From Enhydrobacter aerosaccus (lineage in GTDB: Bacteria; Pseudomonadota; Alphaproteobacteria; Reyranellales; Reyranellaceae), in contig NZ_FUWJ01000005.1 in the NCBI RefSeq assembly GCF_900167455.1, positions 223,123 to 287,122 on the forward strand: a stretch of 64,000 nucleotides of DNA, in the 5' to 3' direction. This document shows, piece by piece, positions 1-8,012 of this stretch (within the stretch, counting starts at the first letter, position 1; each line of letters starts with the position of its first letter). A model generated the notes under the pieces. That model saw nothing but the letters and a program-made list of their open reading frames with translations. It was not told where the DNA came from and did no database searches. The position numbers and the translations under genes are program-made.

Positions 1-1
1 T

Positions 2-229
2 ACGATCAACATCCTCGACCGCATCCAGTTCCTCTCTCCCGAGGAGCAGATCGCGGGAGCTTGCGCGGCCTTCATGCTCATCTGTGAAGGCTACAAGTTC
101 CCCGCCCAGGATGCCTTCGCCGCGACAAAGAACATGATGGCCCACCACGACGACCGTGGCCGGTCAGAGTTCGATGCCGCTCGCTCGTATCTCGATGCGG
201 ACGTGTTCCGCACGAAGCCCAACACCTGA
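2..229 (+). CDS. Phage hypothetical protein, 5' partial
   Basis: An open frame from base 2 to a TGA at 227-229 gives 75 residues, cut by the window edge. It ends 40 nt before the ssDNA-binding protein gene on the same strand. The product is soluble and looks mostly helical, with a central hydrophobic stretch and a charged C-terminus. I recognise no family. Its place suggests a middle-gene product of the phage. Confidence 0.6.
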   Translation, partial: TINILDRIQFLSPEEQIAGACAAFMLICEGYKFPAQDAFAATKNMMAHHDDRGRSEFDAARSYLDADVFRTKPNT

Positions 230-269
230 TCAACCCACACACTCACACCCACAGGAACAATCTCTCGCC

Positions 270-962
270 ATGGCATCCCAGAATCGTCCCCGTATCCCGA
301 GCAAGACCCTGATCCTTCCGGCTGGTACCGCATGGTTCGCCGTCACGCATCCCGACCGCGCCGAAAACAAGTGGGACCCGACCAACCCCAACTGGTCCAT
401 CCGTGTAGTGTGGGAGGGTGAGGCCCGCAAGGAAGTTGAGCGGCTGCTCGGCCCGCTTCCGCTGGAGGCCCTCGAAATCAAGAAGGCCGAACTCATCGCC
501 GCCGCCGGCTCCGACATGGTGAAGGTCAAGAAGGCCGAGGCCATGGAATACGAGATGCCGTGGCGCGAAGTGCTGAGCAAGGAGACGGGCGAACCCACGG
601 GCGAAATCGAGATCGTGTTCAAGCGCCCCGCGTGGAAGACCGACCGGGCCACGAAGATGAAGGTTCGGAACTCGCCACCGGCCACCGTGAACGCCCAGGC
701 GGAGATTGTCTCGGGCCTCGTGATCCCCAACCGATCGATTGTCGTGGTGAAGATGGCGACGTGGCCGGTGTACTTCTCCTCGGACAACCGAGCGGGCATC
801 AAGCGGCTCCTGGAGAGCGTGCAACTCGTCTCGCTGCCAAAGGCCCGCACTCCGGATGCCTCGGGCTTCCAGAAGTACGAAGCCACGGGCGACGACAGCG
901 ACCAATCCGACTACCAGCCCCAGGGCACGGATGGCGCGCAGACGGTGGGCGCGGACTACTAA
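270..962 (+). CDS. T7 gp2.5-like single-stranded DNA-binding protein
   Basis: A 230-residue protein with a basic and aromatic OB-fold-sized body and an acidic tail of about 25 residues that ends in an aromatic residue (Tyr), the hallmark of T7 gp2.5, whose tail contacts polymerase and helicase. It lies directly before an endonuclease I gene, as in T7. It would coat ssDNA and coordinate the replisome. The ATG at 270 is preferred over an upstream ATG at 156, which would overlap the previous gene and add an unlikely sequence. The 3' end overlaps endonuclease I by 32 nt. Confidence 0.85.
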   Translation: MASQNRPRIPSKTLILPAGTAWFAVTHPDRAENKWDPTNPNWSIRVVWEGEARKEVERLLGPLPLEALEIKKAELIAAAGSDMVKVKKAEAMEYEMPWREVLSKETGEPTGEIEIVFKRPAWKTDRATKMKVRNSPPATVNAQAEIVSGLVIPNRSIVVVKMATWPVYFSSDNRAGIKRLLESVQLVSLPKARTPDASGFQKYEATGDDSDQSDYQPQGTDGAQTVGADY

Positions 963-1443
963 GCCCAAGACAATCGACGGCACTCCCTATCGCAGCAAGT
1001 TTGAGGTGGCCATCGCCGCTGATCTGACTGCGAGGGGAGTGTCGTTCGATTACGAAGCCCTGAAGCTCCGCTACGTGACGGAGCACACCTACAAGCCGGA
1101 CTTCTCTTCCGGCTCCGTAGTGATTGAGGCCAAGGGATACTTCACGAGCGCTGACCGCTCGAAGCTCCTGGCCGTCAAGGAGGCGCATCCCGAGCTGGAC
1201 CTTCGCCTCCTCTTTCAACGTGCATCAAACAAGCTCTCGAAGGAAAGTGAGACAACCTATGCAGACTGGGCAGAACAACACGGGTTCCAATGGGCCGAAG
1301 GGCGAGTACCTGAAGAGTGGCTCCGGCCGCTCCCCCGAAAGTCTCGTAGGCGCGGGACCCATTCGCTTCTCATTCGTTCACGCTCCGCAACGCCGAACCA
1401 TGCTGAAGCTGCACCTATGCTCACTCTCTGTGCTCTTGGATAA
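931..1443 (+). CDS. T7 gp3-like endonuclease I (Holliday junction resolvase)
   Basis: From the ATG at 931 the residues E25, D57, E66 and K68 match T7 endonuclease I E20, D55, E65 and K67, including the TPDF-like (KPDF) and ExK (EAK) spacing. The enzyme debranches phage DNA and helps degrade host DNA. T7 gp3 ends soon after the motif that corresponds here to EEWL, about residue 130. The remaining ~40 residues are arginine- and serine-rich and overlap the next frame (1259-1498), so the C-terminus is probably a non-conserved read-through extension. An in-frame ATG at 856 is possible but lies deep in the ssb gene. Confidence 0.85.
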   Translation: MARRRWARTTKPKTIDGTPYRSKFEVAIAADLTARGVSFDYEALKLRYVTEHTYKPDFSSGSVVIEAKGYFTSADRSKLLAVKEAHPELDLRLLFQRASNKLSKESETTYADWAEQHGFQWAEGRVPEEWLRPLPRKSRRRGTHSLLIRSRSATPNHAEAAPMLTLCALG

Positions 1444-1498
1444 GAGCGATGTGAGCGAACTGATCACTGCGCTGGAATCTTATAGGGGAGTTCTCTAA
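1259..1498 (+). CDS. Small phage protein of unknown function
   Basis: A 79-residue frame overlaps the 3' end of endonuclease I. The ATG at 1259 has an AGGAAAG ribosome site about 13 nt upstream. The C-terminal half has hydrophobic strand, acidic turn and amphipathic helix (LHLCSLSVLLDKSDVSELITALE), recalling the layout of the three small proteins that follow, but the similarity is weak. It stops 2 nt before the next ATG, so it is probably translated with that operon. Confidence 0.5.
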   Translation: MQTGQNNTGSNGPKGEYLKSGSGRSPESLVGAGPIRFSFVHAPQRRTMLKLHLCSLSVLLDKSDVSELITALESYRGVL

Positions 1499-1500
1499 CG

Positions 1501-1737
1501 ATGCCTGAAGTTAGGGTTATCCGAGTTTGCCCCGATCCGCCGGCGATCAAAGACGTGGTGGTGGTCCTGACAGAAGCCGAGGCGCGTCAGCTCCGGACAC
1601 TCATTTGGAACAGCGTGACGCGGCGCAGGCGGCGGCGCCATGACACCATATACCTAGTATCCGCCGAGAAGCTCGGTAGGGAGCTGGTGTCGGAGCTATC
1701 AGAGAAAGTTCCGACACCGTTTGAGAAGGACACTTAA
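1501..1737 (+). CDS. Small phage protein, tandem paralogue 1
   Basis: 78 residues behind a GGGGAG ribosome site. It shares a pattern with the next two products: proline-rich N-terminus, hydrophobic strand, acidic helix start, then LR-x-x-(I/L)-W and a charged C-terminal helix. Here the core reads LTEAEARQLRTLIW and is followed by a run of six arginines. Function unknown; size and charge would suit a host-protein or nucleic-acid binder. Confidence 0.7.
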   Translation: MPEVRVIRVCPDPPAIKDVVVVLTEAEARQLRTLIWNSVTRRRRRRHDTIYLVSAEKLGRELVSELSEKVPTPFEKDT

Positions 1738-1739
1738 CG

Positions 1740-1952
1740 ATGGCTACGATCACCGTTGAACGCGAAGAGCCGGCTCCGACTCCCCTGAAGAACGTAACGA
1801 TTACGTTCGACGCAAAAGAGGTGAGGTTCCTTCGCTCCGCCCTCTGGAGTTCCAAGTGCATGTTGGAATCCAAGAAGTGGAAGGACGACTGGAGTGCCCA
1901 AAGCTTGGAATTCCAGAAGAAGCTCTACGATCAGCTCCGGGAGGTCCTCTAA
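1740..1952 (+). CDS. Small phage protein, tandem paralogue 2
   Basis: 70 residues, separated by 2 nt from paralogue 1 and preceded by AGAAGGA. The core FDAKEVRFLRSALW aligns with the cores of the flanking genes, while the rest has diverged. The C-terminal helix is rich in lysine, tryptophan and leucine. Function unknown. Confidence 0.7.
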   Translation: MATITVEREEPAPTPLKNVTITFDAKEVRFLRSALWSSKCMLESKKWKDDWSAQSLEFQKKLYDQLREVL

Positions 1953-1954
1953 CG

Positions 1955-2176
1955 ATGCCCACGGTAAGCATCGGGCAGAACGTTCCACCGCCTCCCCACC
2001 CGTGGGAAGTCTGTATTGGCCTGTCCCGAGAGGAAGTTGAGTTCCTCCGATGGAACCTCTGGCTGGCCCGTCTATCGATGGCGAAGAAGGCACGCAAGAG
2101 GAAACTGCGGGAGGGCGAAGCCAAGGCATACGCCTTCGCTGGGAGCCTCTATGAGACAATCAAGGAGATCGCCTGA
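1955..2176 (+). CDS. Small phage protein, tandem paralogue 3
   Basis: 73 residues with start ATG at 1955 and GGGAGG upstream. The core LSREEVEFLRWNLW aligns with paralogues 1 and 2; a lysine/arginine-rich helix follows. Translation is probably coupled: it begins 2 nt after the stop of paralogue 2. Function unknown. Confidence 0.7.
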   Translation: MPTVSIGQNVPPPPHPWEVCIGLSREEVEFLRWNLWLARLSMAKKARKRKLREGEAKAYAFAGSLYETIKEIA

Positions 2177-2177
2177 G

Positions 2178-2621
2178 ATGGCCCCGCTCATGCTGGAGCC
2201 CGTTAGAGGGGCACAGGTGCGCGCATATTACGAACCGGACCTCGGCGGGAAGCCGTTCGTGATGATCCGTTTGTTCAGCTCCAAGTTCGGCCCTCAAGTG
2301 GGCCAAGTTGAATGGACGCAAGAGAAGGACGTTGACGCCGTGATCAACGCCCTCAAGGAGGCCAAGGCAACCGCCTTCCCGAAGTCTCCCAAGCCCCTCT
2401 GCCCTGCCTCCAAGGAACTCCTCGGCTATCTCCGCCGGCACCGCGACATCACCCCCATCAAGGCTCGCGAGGAACTCGGCATCGAGCACCTCCCGAGGCG
2501 TATCAAAGACCTCAAGGAGCACGGCCACAAGATCGTGACCGAGTTCAAGAAGGGATGGGCCGGCAAGAGGTACGCCCACTATGTGCTCAAAGAGGAGCCC
2601 CAGGTGAGCGCGGGGGGCTGA
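2178..2621 (+). CDS. Phage helix-turn-helix (HTH_39-like) protein
   Basis: A 147-residue protein. Residues ~75-140 form a winged helix-turn-helix of the type common in phage (LGYLRRHRDITPIKAREELG, then an RRIKDLKEHGHKI helix-wing segment). The N-terminal ~65 residues form a separate beta-rich domain that is not recognised. The ATG at 2178 overlaps the upstream TGA, so the gene sits in the paralogue operon. It may be a DNA-binding modulator of middle or host transcription; its target is unknown. Confidence 0.7.
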   Translation: MAPLMLEPVRGAQVRAYYEPDLGGKPFVMIRLFSSKFGPQVGQVEWTQEKDVDAVINALKEAKATAFPKSPKPLCPASKELLGYLRRHRDITPIKAREELGIEHLPRRIKDLKEHGHKIVTEFKKGWAGKRYAHYVLKEEPQVSAGG

Positions 2622-2623
2622 TC

Positions 2624-2788
2624 ATGGACGGTAGTCCGCCGATGCTCCTTTGGTTCCTCCTTGGGGCGTGTGCCGGGGTGCTCTCTTGTTTGCTCCTCGT
2701 GGCCGTCTCATTGGTGGCTCCTTTGTCGGGGCCACACTTCGTTTCCCTGCCCAACCCCCGGCCGGCAACATCAGAAGAGAAAGGTTGA
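2624..2788 (+). CDS. Small single-span membrane protein
   Basis: 54 residues with one strongly hydrophobic segment (residues ~7-32) and a short polar, acidic tail. It follows the HTH gene after 2 nt. Size and topology would fit a phage inner-membrane accessory protein; it lies far from the lysis cassette, so calling it a holin is not warranted. Confidence 0.5.
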   Translation: MDGSPPMLLWFLLGACAGVLSCLLLVAVSLVAPLSGPHFVSLPNPRPATSEEKG

Positions 2789-2792
2789 ACGC

Positions 2793-2999
2793 ATGAGTGA
2801 ACGGGACCGCTACCGACGCAAGTATCGCCGCCTCAAGAAAGCGGTGCTCGCGCTCTACACCGCTGCAATGTGGGAACCGGATCGTGACGTTCCCCACCAA
2901 GCGGAACTCTGGGCCAATCTCCGGGATGCCGCCGGGATCAAACCGGGGACCAAAATGGATCTGATGCTAGGGCACCTCCGCGACGACGCCGACCGCTAA
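2793..2999 (+). CDS. Small charged phage protein
   Basis: 68 residues, ATG at 2793 with AGAGAAAGG upstream. The N-terminus is very basic (RDRYRRKYRRLKK), followed by a helical, acidic C-terminal half. No family recognised. Confidence 0.6.
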   Translation: MSERDRYRRKYRRLKKAVLALYTAAMWEPDRDVPHQAELWANLRDAAGIKPGTKMDLMLGHLRDDADR

Positions 3000-3032
3000 C
3001 TTCAAGATATTTCCCAAGGGAACCTAGCGTAG

Positions 3033-3707
3033 GTGACAACCACCACCAACGACATCCTTTTCACTCTCGACGGCACGCACAAGACCACCGATATCTTCCA
3101 GCCCTTCGATCCGACTTCGAGCGCATCCCGCCGCCCCTTTGAGGTCCACATCACTGGCACCTTCGTGGGCCGCGCGCAGTTGCTCGTGAGCTATGACGCG
3201 GGGACGACTTGGACTTCGCTGATCACTTTGGAAGCCCCTGCGGTTATCCCGAGGCAGCGCACGTCCCGCCCCAACACGCTCTACAAGGTTTCCTGGGATG
3301 ACACCGTCACGGGTGACACGGGCGGTTACACCTCGGGGGCCGCAACGGTGTTCATCGGGCGGTCTGATGAGCATTCCCGCGTTCCGTACAAGTTCGTCAA
3401 ACAGGTGGACTATAAGGGCCGCGCCAAGATGCCCCTCGTGTGGGGTTCTCCTGTTGCGGTCTCTAATACCGGCACGTCGAAGCTTCTGGTTGCCGCTAAC
3501 CCGACAAGGCGTGCTCTCAAAATCATATCTCCGGATGGAAACAGCCGCGCTGATTATGACCTGTCCGGAGGTACAGCCGTGGCCAACGGAGGGGCACCTC
3601 TCTATGGTGGCGAGAGCGATACCTACACCTTCGAGGACTGCCCCGTTGGGGCGGTTACGTTCATCTGCGCTAGCGGCCAGTCGTTGGTTGTGCAGGAAGC
3701 AACCTAA
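3033..3707 (+). CDS. Beta-rich putative virion/adhesin-associated protein
   Basis: 224 residues starting with GTG at 3033. Residues ~35-65 carry a repeat-like beta-sandwich signature found in phage head and tail decoration proteins (a GTF-x-G segment, then SYDAGTTW). A shorter relative of this signature occurs in the product at 27231. The remainder is predicted beta-strand with no membrane segments. It lies 2 nt upstream of the tailspike, so an adaptor or capsid/tail decoration role is inferred. Confidence 0.6.
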   Translation: MTTTTNDILFTLDGTHKTTDIFQPFDPTSSASRRPFEVHITGTFVGRAQLLVSYDAGTTWTSLITLEAPAVIPRQRTSRPNTLYKVSWDDTVTGDTGGYTSGAATVFIGRSDEHSRVPYKFVKQVDYKGRAKMPLVWGSPVAVSNTGTSKLLVAANPTRRALKIISPDGNSRADYDLSGGTAVANGGAPLYGGESDTYTFEDCPVGAVTFICASGQSLVVQEAT

Positions 3708-3709
3708 AA

Positions 3710-5143
3710 ATGAGTGTCCTGCACTCTAGGCCGTCCCCAGTTTCGTCATTCGTAACGGCGTCGGGGACCACCACCCCCCGACGGCTCACGGACCGCTTTG
3801 CCGAAGAGATCAACGTCAAGGACTTCGGGGCAATCGGTGACGGTGTGGCGGATGACACGGCGGCGCTCCAGGCAGCGGCAGCAGCGGCTCAATCTCTAGG
3901 CCGCCAGTGGCTCGCACCGGCGGGACGGTACAAGGTCTCTGCTCCGATCCCGGTCACGACTTCTGGTGCCTCTCTAGGCGGCGCCCCCGGAGGTCTGACA
4001 ACCATATTCGCGGCGGGAAATTTTACGGCCGTATTCACGTTGTCCGGCACTGCGCTTGAAGCAACAAGCATCTCTGACATCAAGATCGACACTTCCGGAA
4101 CGACCACGCAGTGCATCAACGTGGCGCTTGCGACGAACACCGTTTCAGGGACGCGGCCGTTACGGTTCGAGCGGCTGTGGCTATACGGCGACTTACCCGG
4201 CGCCTTGTTCTATAGCGCCGGAAACCTTCTTTCGATCAAGGGCTGTACGTTCGGGCCGAATAGTCCCAACACGGTGGCTCTCCACATGGATATGTGGAAC
4301 CTCAACAACATTGTTGAGGGCAACGACATCATGGGTGCCGGTCCCGGCGTCCATATCTCAAAGAGTGGTTCCGACGTTGCGCCTCAAGGCATAGACATCC
4401 TCGGGAATAAGATCGTCAGCTTCGGGGCGGCTTACAACATCAAGATTGATTGTGCGGCCGAAGAGATAGTGATCGCCAAGAATATTTGTGATCAGGCGTT
4501 GACGACAGCAGTTGATCTAGCGCTGGCGTACCAGACGACACTTGAGGGCAATTGGTTTGGCCTACAAGGTACAGCAAATATCGCCGTAACGTTGCACGAG
4601 ACCACCTCTCAAGTAGAAGTATCCGGAAATACTTTCGGACCCTGCGGGATCGGCTTGGCGGCTCTTGCAACAGCTAGCTCGCGCGTCTCCTCAGTCGGGA
4701 TACATGGGAATCAGTTTGCGGGATGCGCCGAAAGTGCATTGCAGCTTGATTCTGTGCTCGGCGCGACGATTACGGGGAACAAGGACACTTCCAGCTCCGC
4801 GAATGGTTCTTGGGTGACGCTCGCGACTTATGGACCCGGCAAGTACACCTTCGACAACAGCAACTGGAGTACGAACGGCCTTGCCGCTTTCGACCCCACT
4901 AGTTCGTACCGCTTCGGTAATGATACCGGGATTGTGGGGAGAAATCGAGGCAAGGCAGTGGTGTCCTCCGCCGCTACTTCAGTCACGATCAACCACGGGC
5001 TATTCACGACCCCTTCATGTGTACGTGTTTCCCCCGAAGGGAATACCGGAGCGTTCTTTGTCTCCGCGATTGGAGGCACCAGTTTCACCGTCACTTGGTC
5101 AAATAGCATCGCCTGCAATATCCACTGGGACGCTGAAGTCTGA
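3710..5143 (+). CDS. Tailspike with right-handed beta-helix (pectate lyase-like) domain
   Basis: 477 residues. Residues ~35-60 hold the classic start of pectate-lyase-3/tailspike beta-helix proteins (VKDFGAIGDGVADDTAALQ). About 300 residues of short strand-and-turn repeats rich in Asn, Gly and Ile follow, then a compact C-terminal beta domain (~400-477) likely to trimerise or bind receptor. It would recognise or depolymerise surface polysaccharide. Unlike T7, where the fibre lies after gp16, this gene sits between endonuclease I and primase, with a separate collagen-like fibre gene in the usual place at 25884. Start ATG follows an AGGA ribosome site. Confidence 0.85.
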   Translation: MSVLHSRPSPVSSFVTASGTTTPRRLTDRFAEEINVKDFGAIGDGVADDTAALQAAAAAAQSLGRQWLAPAGRYKVSAPIPVTTSGASLGGAPGGLTTIFAAGNFTAVFTLSGTALEATSISDIKIDTSGTTTQCINVALATNTVSGTRPLRFERLWLYGDLPGALFYSAGNLLSIKGCTFGPNSPNTVALHMDMWNLNNIVEGNDIMGAGPGVHISKSGSDVAPQGIDILGNKIVSFGAAYNIKIDCAAEEIVIAKNICDQALTTAVDLALAYQTTLEGNWFGLQGTANIAVTLHETTSQVEVSGNTFGPCGIGLAALATASSRVSSVGIHGNQFAGCAESALQLDSVLGATITGNKDTSSSANGSWVTLATYGPGKYTFDNSNWSTNGLAAFDPTSSYRFGNDTGIVGRNRGKAVVSSAATSVTINHGLFTTPSCVRVSPEGNTGAFFVSAIGGTSFTVTWSNSIACNIHWDAEV

Positions 5144-5148
5144 GAACT

Positions 5149-5931
5149 TCAGATTACCAGTTTGTGGCGCGATGCGACCATGTTGATGCACGGCCCGTTG
5201 GGATGGTCGCGAACGTCCATGCTCTGGTCAATGTAGATGAATCCCATCTGGCATAGGTGGTTGAAGATATCCCGTTTGGTCAGCCAAGCGCAGCTCTCAT
5301 AGACGCCACCGCAGTAGACGGCCTTCGTCCCCATACCGCCGTAGGACTTGATGTAGTGCTTAACGCCGTCACGAACCTCTGTGGAGACGATAGAGGAAGC
5401 CCATTCTTCGTTCGGTCGGAGATCATCCGGGATGTAATGCGTGTAGATGTAGAGCCGATCAGTGGCGCGCCCAAGCAGCGTGAGAAGCTTCAGCGGTTCC
5501 ATCATGTGGTAAAGGACGCCCGCCGCCACGATCACGTCGAATTGTCGGTTACTATCCTCCAGCCACGGCAGAAAGTCGCCGAGCAGGAAGCGGCTTCTGG
5601 TGAGGCCAGCGATTTCCTTGGTAATCAGGCATTTCATGAAGCAGCGGCGGTTGGCTTCTATGGCTGTGACTTGAGCCGCCCCTGCTCGCTCCAGCATATA
5701 GGTGTGGCCGCCTTCAAGCGGACCGAGTTCCAGCACTCGCTTTCCTTTGACTCCACCAAGGCGCTGGAGTGCCCAGCTTACGCGTGCGTCCTCAAACAGC
5801 GCCGCACCGCCACCGCTCGCCTTGAAATGGGCCGGGAACTGGCTTGTCCAGTCCGAGATGCAATCGACAGCGGCTTGCGGGGTTGGGGAAGTGCCAAGGC
5901 AAATGTCTTGAACGGCGGGATTGTTTGTCAT
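5149..5931 (-). CDS. Class I SAM-dependent methyltransferase
   Basis: 260 residues on the minus strand, the only gene opposite to the phage direction. Motif I (RVLELGPLEGG, residues 66-76), an acidic motif II (IEANRR, ~91-96) and a motif IV region (FDVIVAAGVLYHMM, 131-143) mark a Rossmann methyltransferase. The substrate is not evident; DNA methylase motifs of the N6A or C5 type are absent, so a small-molecule, tRNA or surface-glycan target is more likely. It faces the tailspike tail to tail (5 nt apart), which fits a cargo gene expressed in the lysogen. The ATG at 5931 is chosen over one at 6015. Confidence 0.75.
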   Translation of the reverse strand: MTNNPAVQDICLGTSPTPQAAVDCISDWTSQFPAHFKASGGGAALFEDARVSWALQRLGGVKGKRVLELGPLEGGHTYMLERAGAAQVTAIEANRRCFMKCLITKEIAGLTRSRFLLGDFLPWLEDSNRQFDVIVAAGVLYHMMEPLKLLTLLGRATDRLYIYTHYIPDDLRPNEEWASSIVSTEVRDGVKHYIKSYGGMGTKAVYCGGVYESCAWLTKRDIFNHLCQMGFIYIDQSMDVRDHPNGPCINMVASRHKLVI

Positions 5932-5991
5932 GGTTAAATCTTGCCACTCGCGTGCACCTTGTTCAATCCCCCTTTTATTAAGGGAGCAACC

Positions 5992-7644
5992 ATAAGTAGA
6001 CAGGCCAACTTCCAAGTCGTGACTGATAGCGAGCAGACGGCCAAGCTAGATTGTCCGGACTGCGGTGGTAAGAGGTCCCTCGGGGTTTACTCGGACGGAC
6101 ACACCTACTGCTTCAAGTGCGGGACCGTCACGAAGGATTCGGAGATAGCACAGAACGTCCCTCCCGATCACCGCACGGAACCCCAAGCGGCGATCCCCCT
6201 GGAGAATATCGAGTACGTCCCACTTACCAAGCGCAAGCTCTCCGCCGAGACCACGCGCAAATGGAAGTACGGGGTTAACGGCGCTGCCCAGGTCGCCAAC
6301 TACTTCGCGGACGATGGGGTGACACTCATTGACCAGAAGGTGCGCCTCCCGGACAAGACCATGTTCTGGAAAGTGGGCGGCCAAGAGGTGGGCCTCTATG
6401 GCAAGTGGTTGTGGCCCAAGGGGGGTAAGAGGGTGATCGTCACCGAGGGCGAGATCGATGCCCTCACGGTCTCCCAGCTTCAGGACAACAAGTGGCCCGT
6501 GGTGTCTCTTCCTCACGGCGCTCAAACAGCCGTCAAGGCCATCAAGAAGGATATGGACTGGCTCCTGTCCTTCGAGACCGTGGTGCTCGCCTTTGACATG
6601 GACGAGCCCGGCCAAGCGGCGGCCAAGAAGTGTGCCGAGGTCCTCCCGCTCGGCAAGGTGAGGATCGCCAAGCTGCCCGCGAAGGACGCCAACGAAGCCT
6701 GGACCACGGGCAAGGTGGAAGCGCTCTCTTCGTCCCTGTGGAACGCCGAGGCATTCAAGCTCGATGGCATTGTAGCCGCTGCTGATATTGCCGCGACGAT
6801 CATGGACGAGCCGAAGATGGGAACCCCGTGGAAGTGGGACAGTCTCACCAAGCTCACCTATGGACGGCGGCCGGGAGAGATCATCGGCTTCGGTGGAGGA
6901 ACCGGCGGCGGCAAGACCGACTTCTTCTCAGAGCAAATCGAGTTCGACGTTTGCACGTTGAAGGTTCCGACCGGCATCCTCTTCTTGGAGCAACCTCCTG
7001 AGGTCTCTATTCGGCGCATCATGGGAAAGCATCTCTCAAAGATGCTCCACATTCCCGGAAAGGCATCGAAGGAAGACCTAGCCACCGCCTCACGGTTAGC
7101 GAAAGACCTCCCGCTCTACTTCTTCGATCACTTCGGTCAGATGGACTGGGAGACGATCAAGGCGAGGATCATCTACATGGTGAAGTCACTAGGGTGTAAG
7201 CACATCTACCTTGATCACCTCACGGCTCTCTCAGCGGACGCGGAGGATGAGAACAAGGAGCTTGGCCGGATCATGGCTCAGATCGCGGGCCTCGCCCAAG
7301 AAATGGGTTTCATCTTCCATTACATCTCCCATCTCGCCACGCCCGAGGGGAAGCCCCACGAGGAAGGTGGACGTATCTCGTTCCGCCACTTCCGGGGCTC
7401 TCGTGCGATCCAGTTCTGGTCACACACTGGCTTCGGCCTTGAGCGCAATCAACAGGCTGAGGATCAGGACACGAAGCTCACCACCACGCTCCGTTGCCTG
7501 AAGTGCCGCGAATACGGACTAGCTACTGGTGAGGTGCTCTTCTTCAAGTACGACCCGGAGACCGGACGACAGAATGAAACCGACAAAGCCCCCGCTCCGA
7601 GCGCTGAGGGATTCCAGCGGCACGCCGCCCCCAACGACTACTAG
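5992..7644 (+). CDS. T7 gp4-like primase-helicase (proposed ATA start)
   Basis: 550 residues from the proposed start. An N-terminal zinc-binding module has Cys 21, 24, 40 and 43 (CPDC...CFKC). A toprim domain follows with TEGEID (E152). The hexameric DnaB-family helicase has Walker A GGGTGGGKT (K308) and a Walker B-like segment near HIYLDHL. It unwinds the phage fork and makes primers. No ATG lies near the conserved N-terminus. An in-frame ATA at 5992 sits 5 nt after AGGGAG; alternatives are TTG at 5941 (no good ribosome site) and GTG at 6019. The 3' end overlaps the next gene by 71 nt. Confidence 0.9.
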   Translation: MSRQANFQVVTDSEQTAKLDCPDCGGKRSLGVYSDGHTYCFKCGTVTKDSEIAQNVPPDHRTEPQAAIPLENIEYVPLTKRKLSAETTRKWKYGVNGAAQVANYFADDGVTLIDQKVRLPDKTMFWKVGGQEVGLYGKWLWPKGGKRVIVTEGEIDALTVSQLQDNKWPVVSLPHGAQTAVKAIKKDMDWLLSFETVVLAFDMDEPGQAAAKKCAEVLPLGKVRIAKLPAKDANEAWTTGKVEALSSSLWNAEAFKLDGIVAAADIAATIMDEPKMGTPWKWDSLTKLTYGRRPGEIIGFGGGTGGGKTDFFSEQIEFDVCTLKVPTGILFLEQPPEVSIRRIMGKHLSKMLHIPGKASKEDLATASRLAKDLPLYFFDHFGQMDWETIKARIIYMVKSLGCKHIYLDHLTALSADAEDENKELGRIMAQIAGLAQEMGFIFHYISHLATPEGKPHEEGGRISFRHFRGSRAIQFWSHTGFGLERNQQAEDQDTKLTTTLRCLKCREYGLATGEVLFFKYDPETGRQNETDKAPAPSAEGFQRHAAPNDY

Positions 7645-7834
7645 AAGCGATCCCCAGCTCGCCGCGATCACGTTCAAAGGCGCGTACCTCAGCCGGGAGA
7701 ATATTCGAGACCTAGCGGCGGCTTTCGCGGTGGCCGACAGGGAGACCCGTGATGGTATCCCGAGAGCCGACGGGATGAACATCCAGCAGGGCCTTCTCTC
7801 GATTTGCCCTAGCACTTCGTTCCACTATGCGTGA
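7574..7834 (+). CDS. Small phage protein overlapping primase 3' end
   Basis: 86 residues from ATG 7574, in a different frame from the last 71 nt of the primase gene. The C-terminal two thirds contain an ordered-looking segment (ITFKGAYLSRENIRDLAAAF). The frame ends inside the next ATG region (8-nt overlap), giving a tightly coupled string up to DNA polymerase. Function unknown. Confidence 0.5.
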   Translation: MKPTKPPLRALRDSSGTPPPTTTRSDPQLAAITFKGAYLSRENIRDLAAAFAVADRETRDGIPRADGMNIQQGLLSICPSTSFHYA

Positions 7835-8012
7835 CGCGGAGCTTTTGGCTCACATGAAGAAGACGGGAGCCACTGTATCTCTCCTGCATTCCTTCAAGGA
7901 GCTTCCGGCAGAGCTAGCTATTCGGAAGGGGGACAACCTAGTACGCCTTACCGAAGATGAAGTGAGAACACTCTTTGAGGTTCTCCCGATGATCCTAGAA
8001 GAGTTTACGTGA
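7827..8012 (+). CDS. Small acidic phage protein upstream of polymerase
   Basis: 61 residues. The C-terminal part (VRLTEDEVRTLFEVLP) resembles the strand, acidic turn and helix layout of the small paralogues at 1.5-2.2 kb, a possible distant fourth member. Its stop overlaps the GTG of DNA polymerase (GTGA), so the two are translationally coupled. Confidence 0.55.
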   Translation: MRDAELLAHMKKTGATVSLLHSFKELPAELAIRKGDNLVRLTEDEVRTLFEVLPMILEEFT

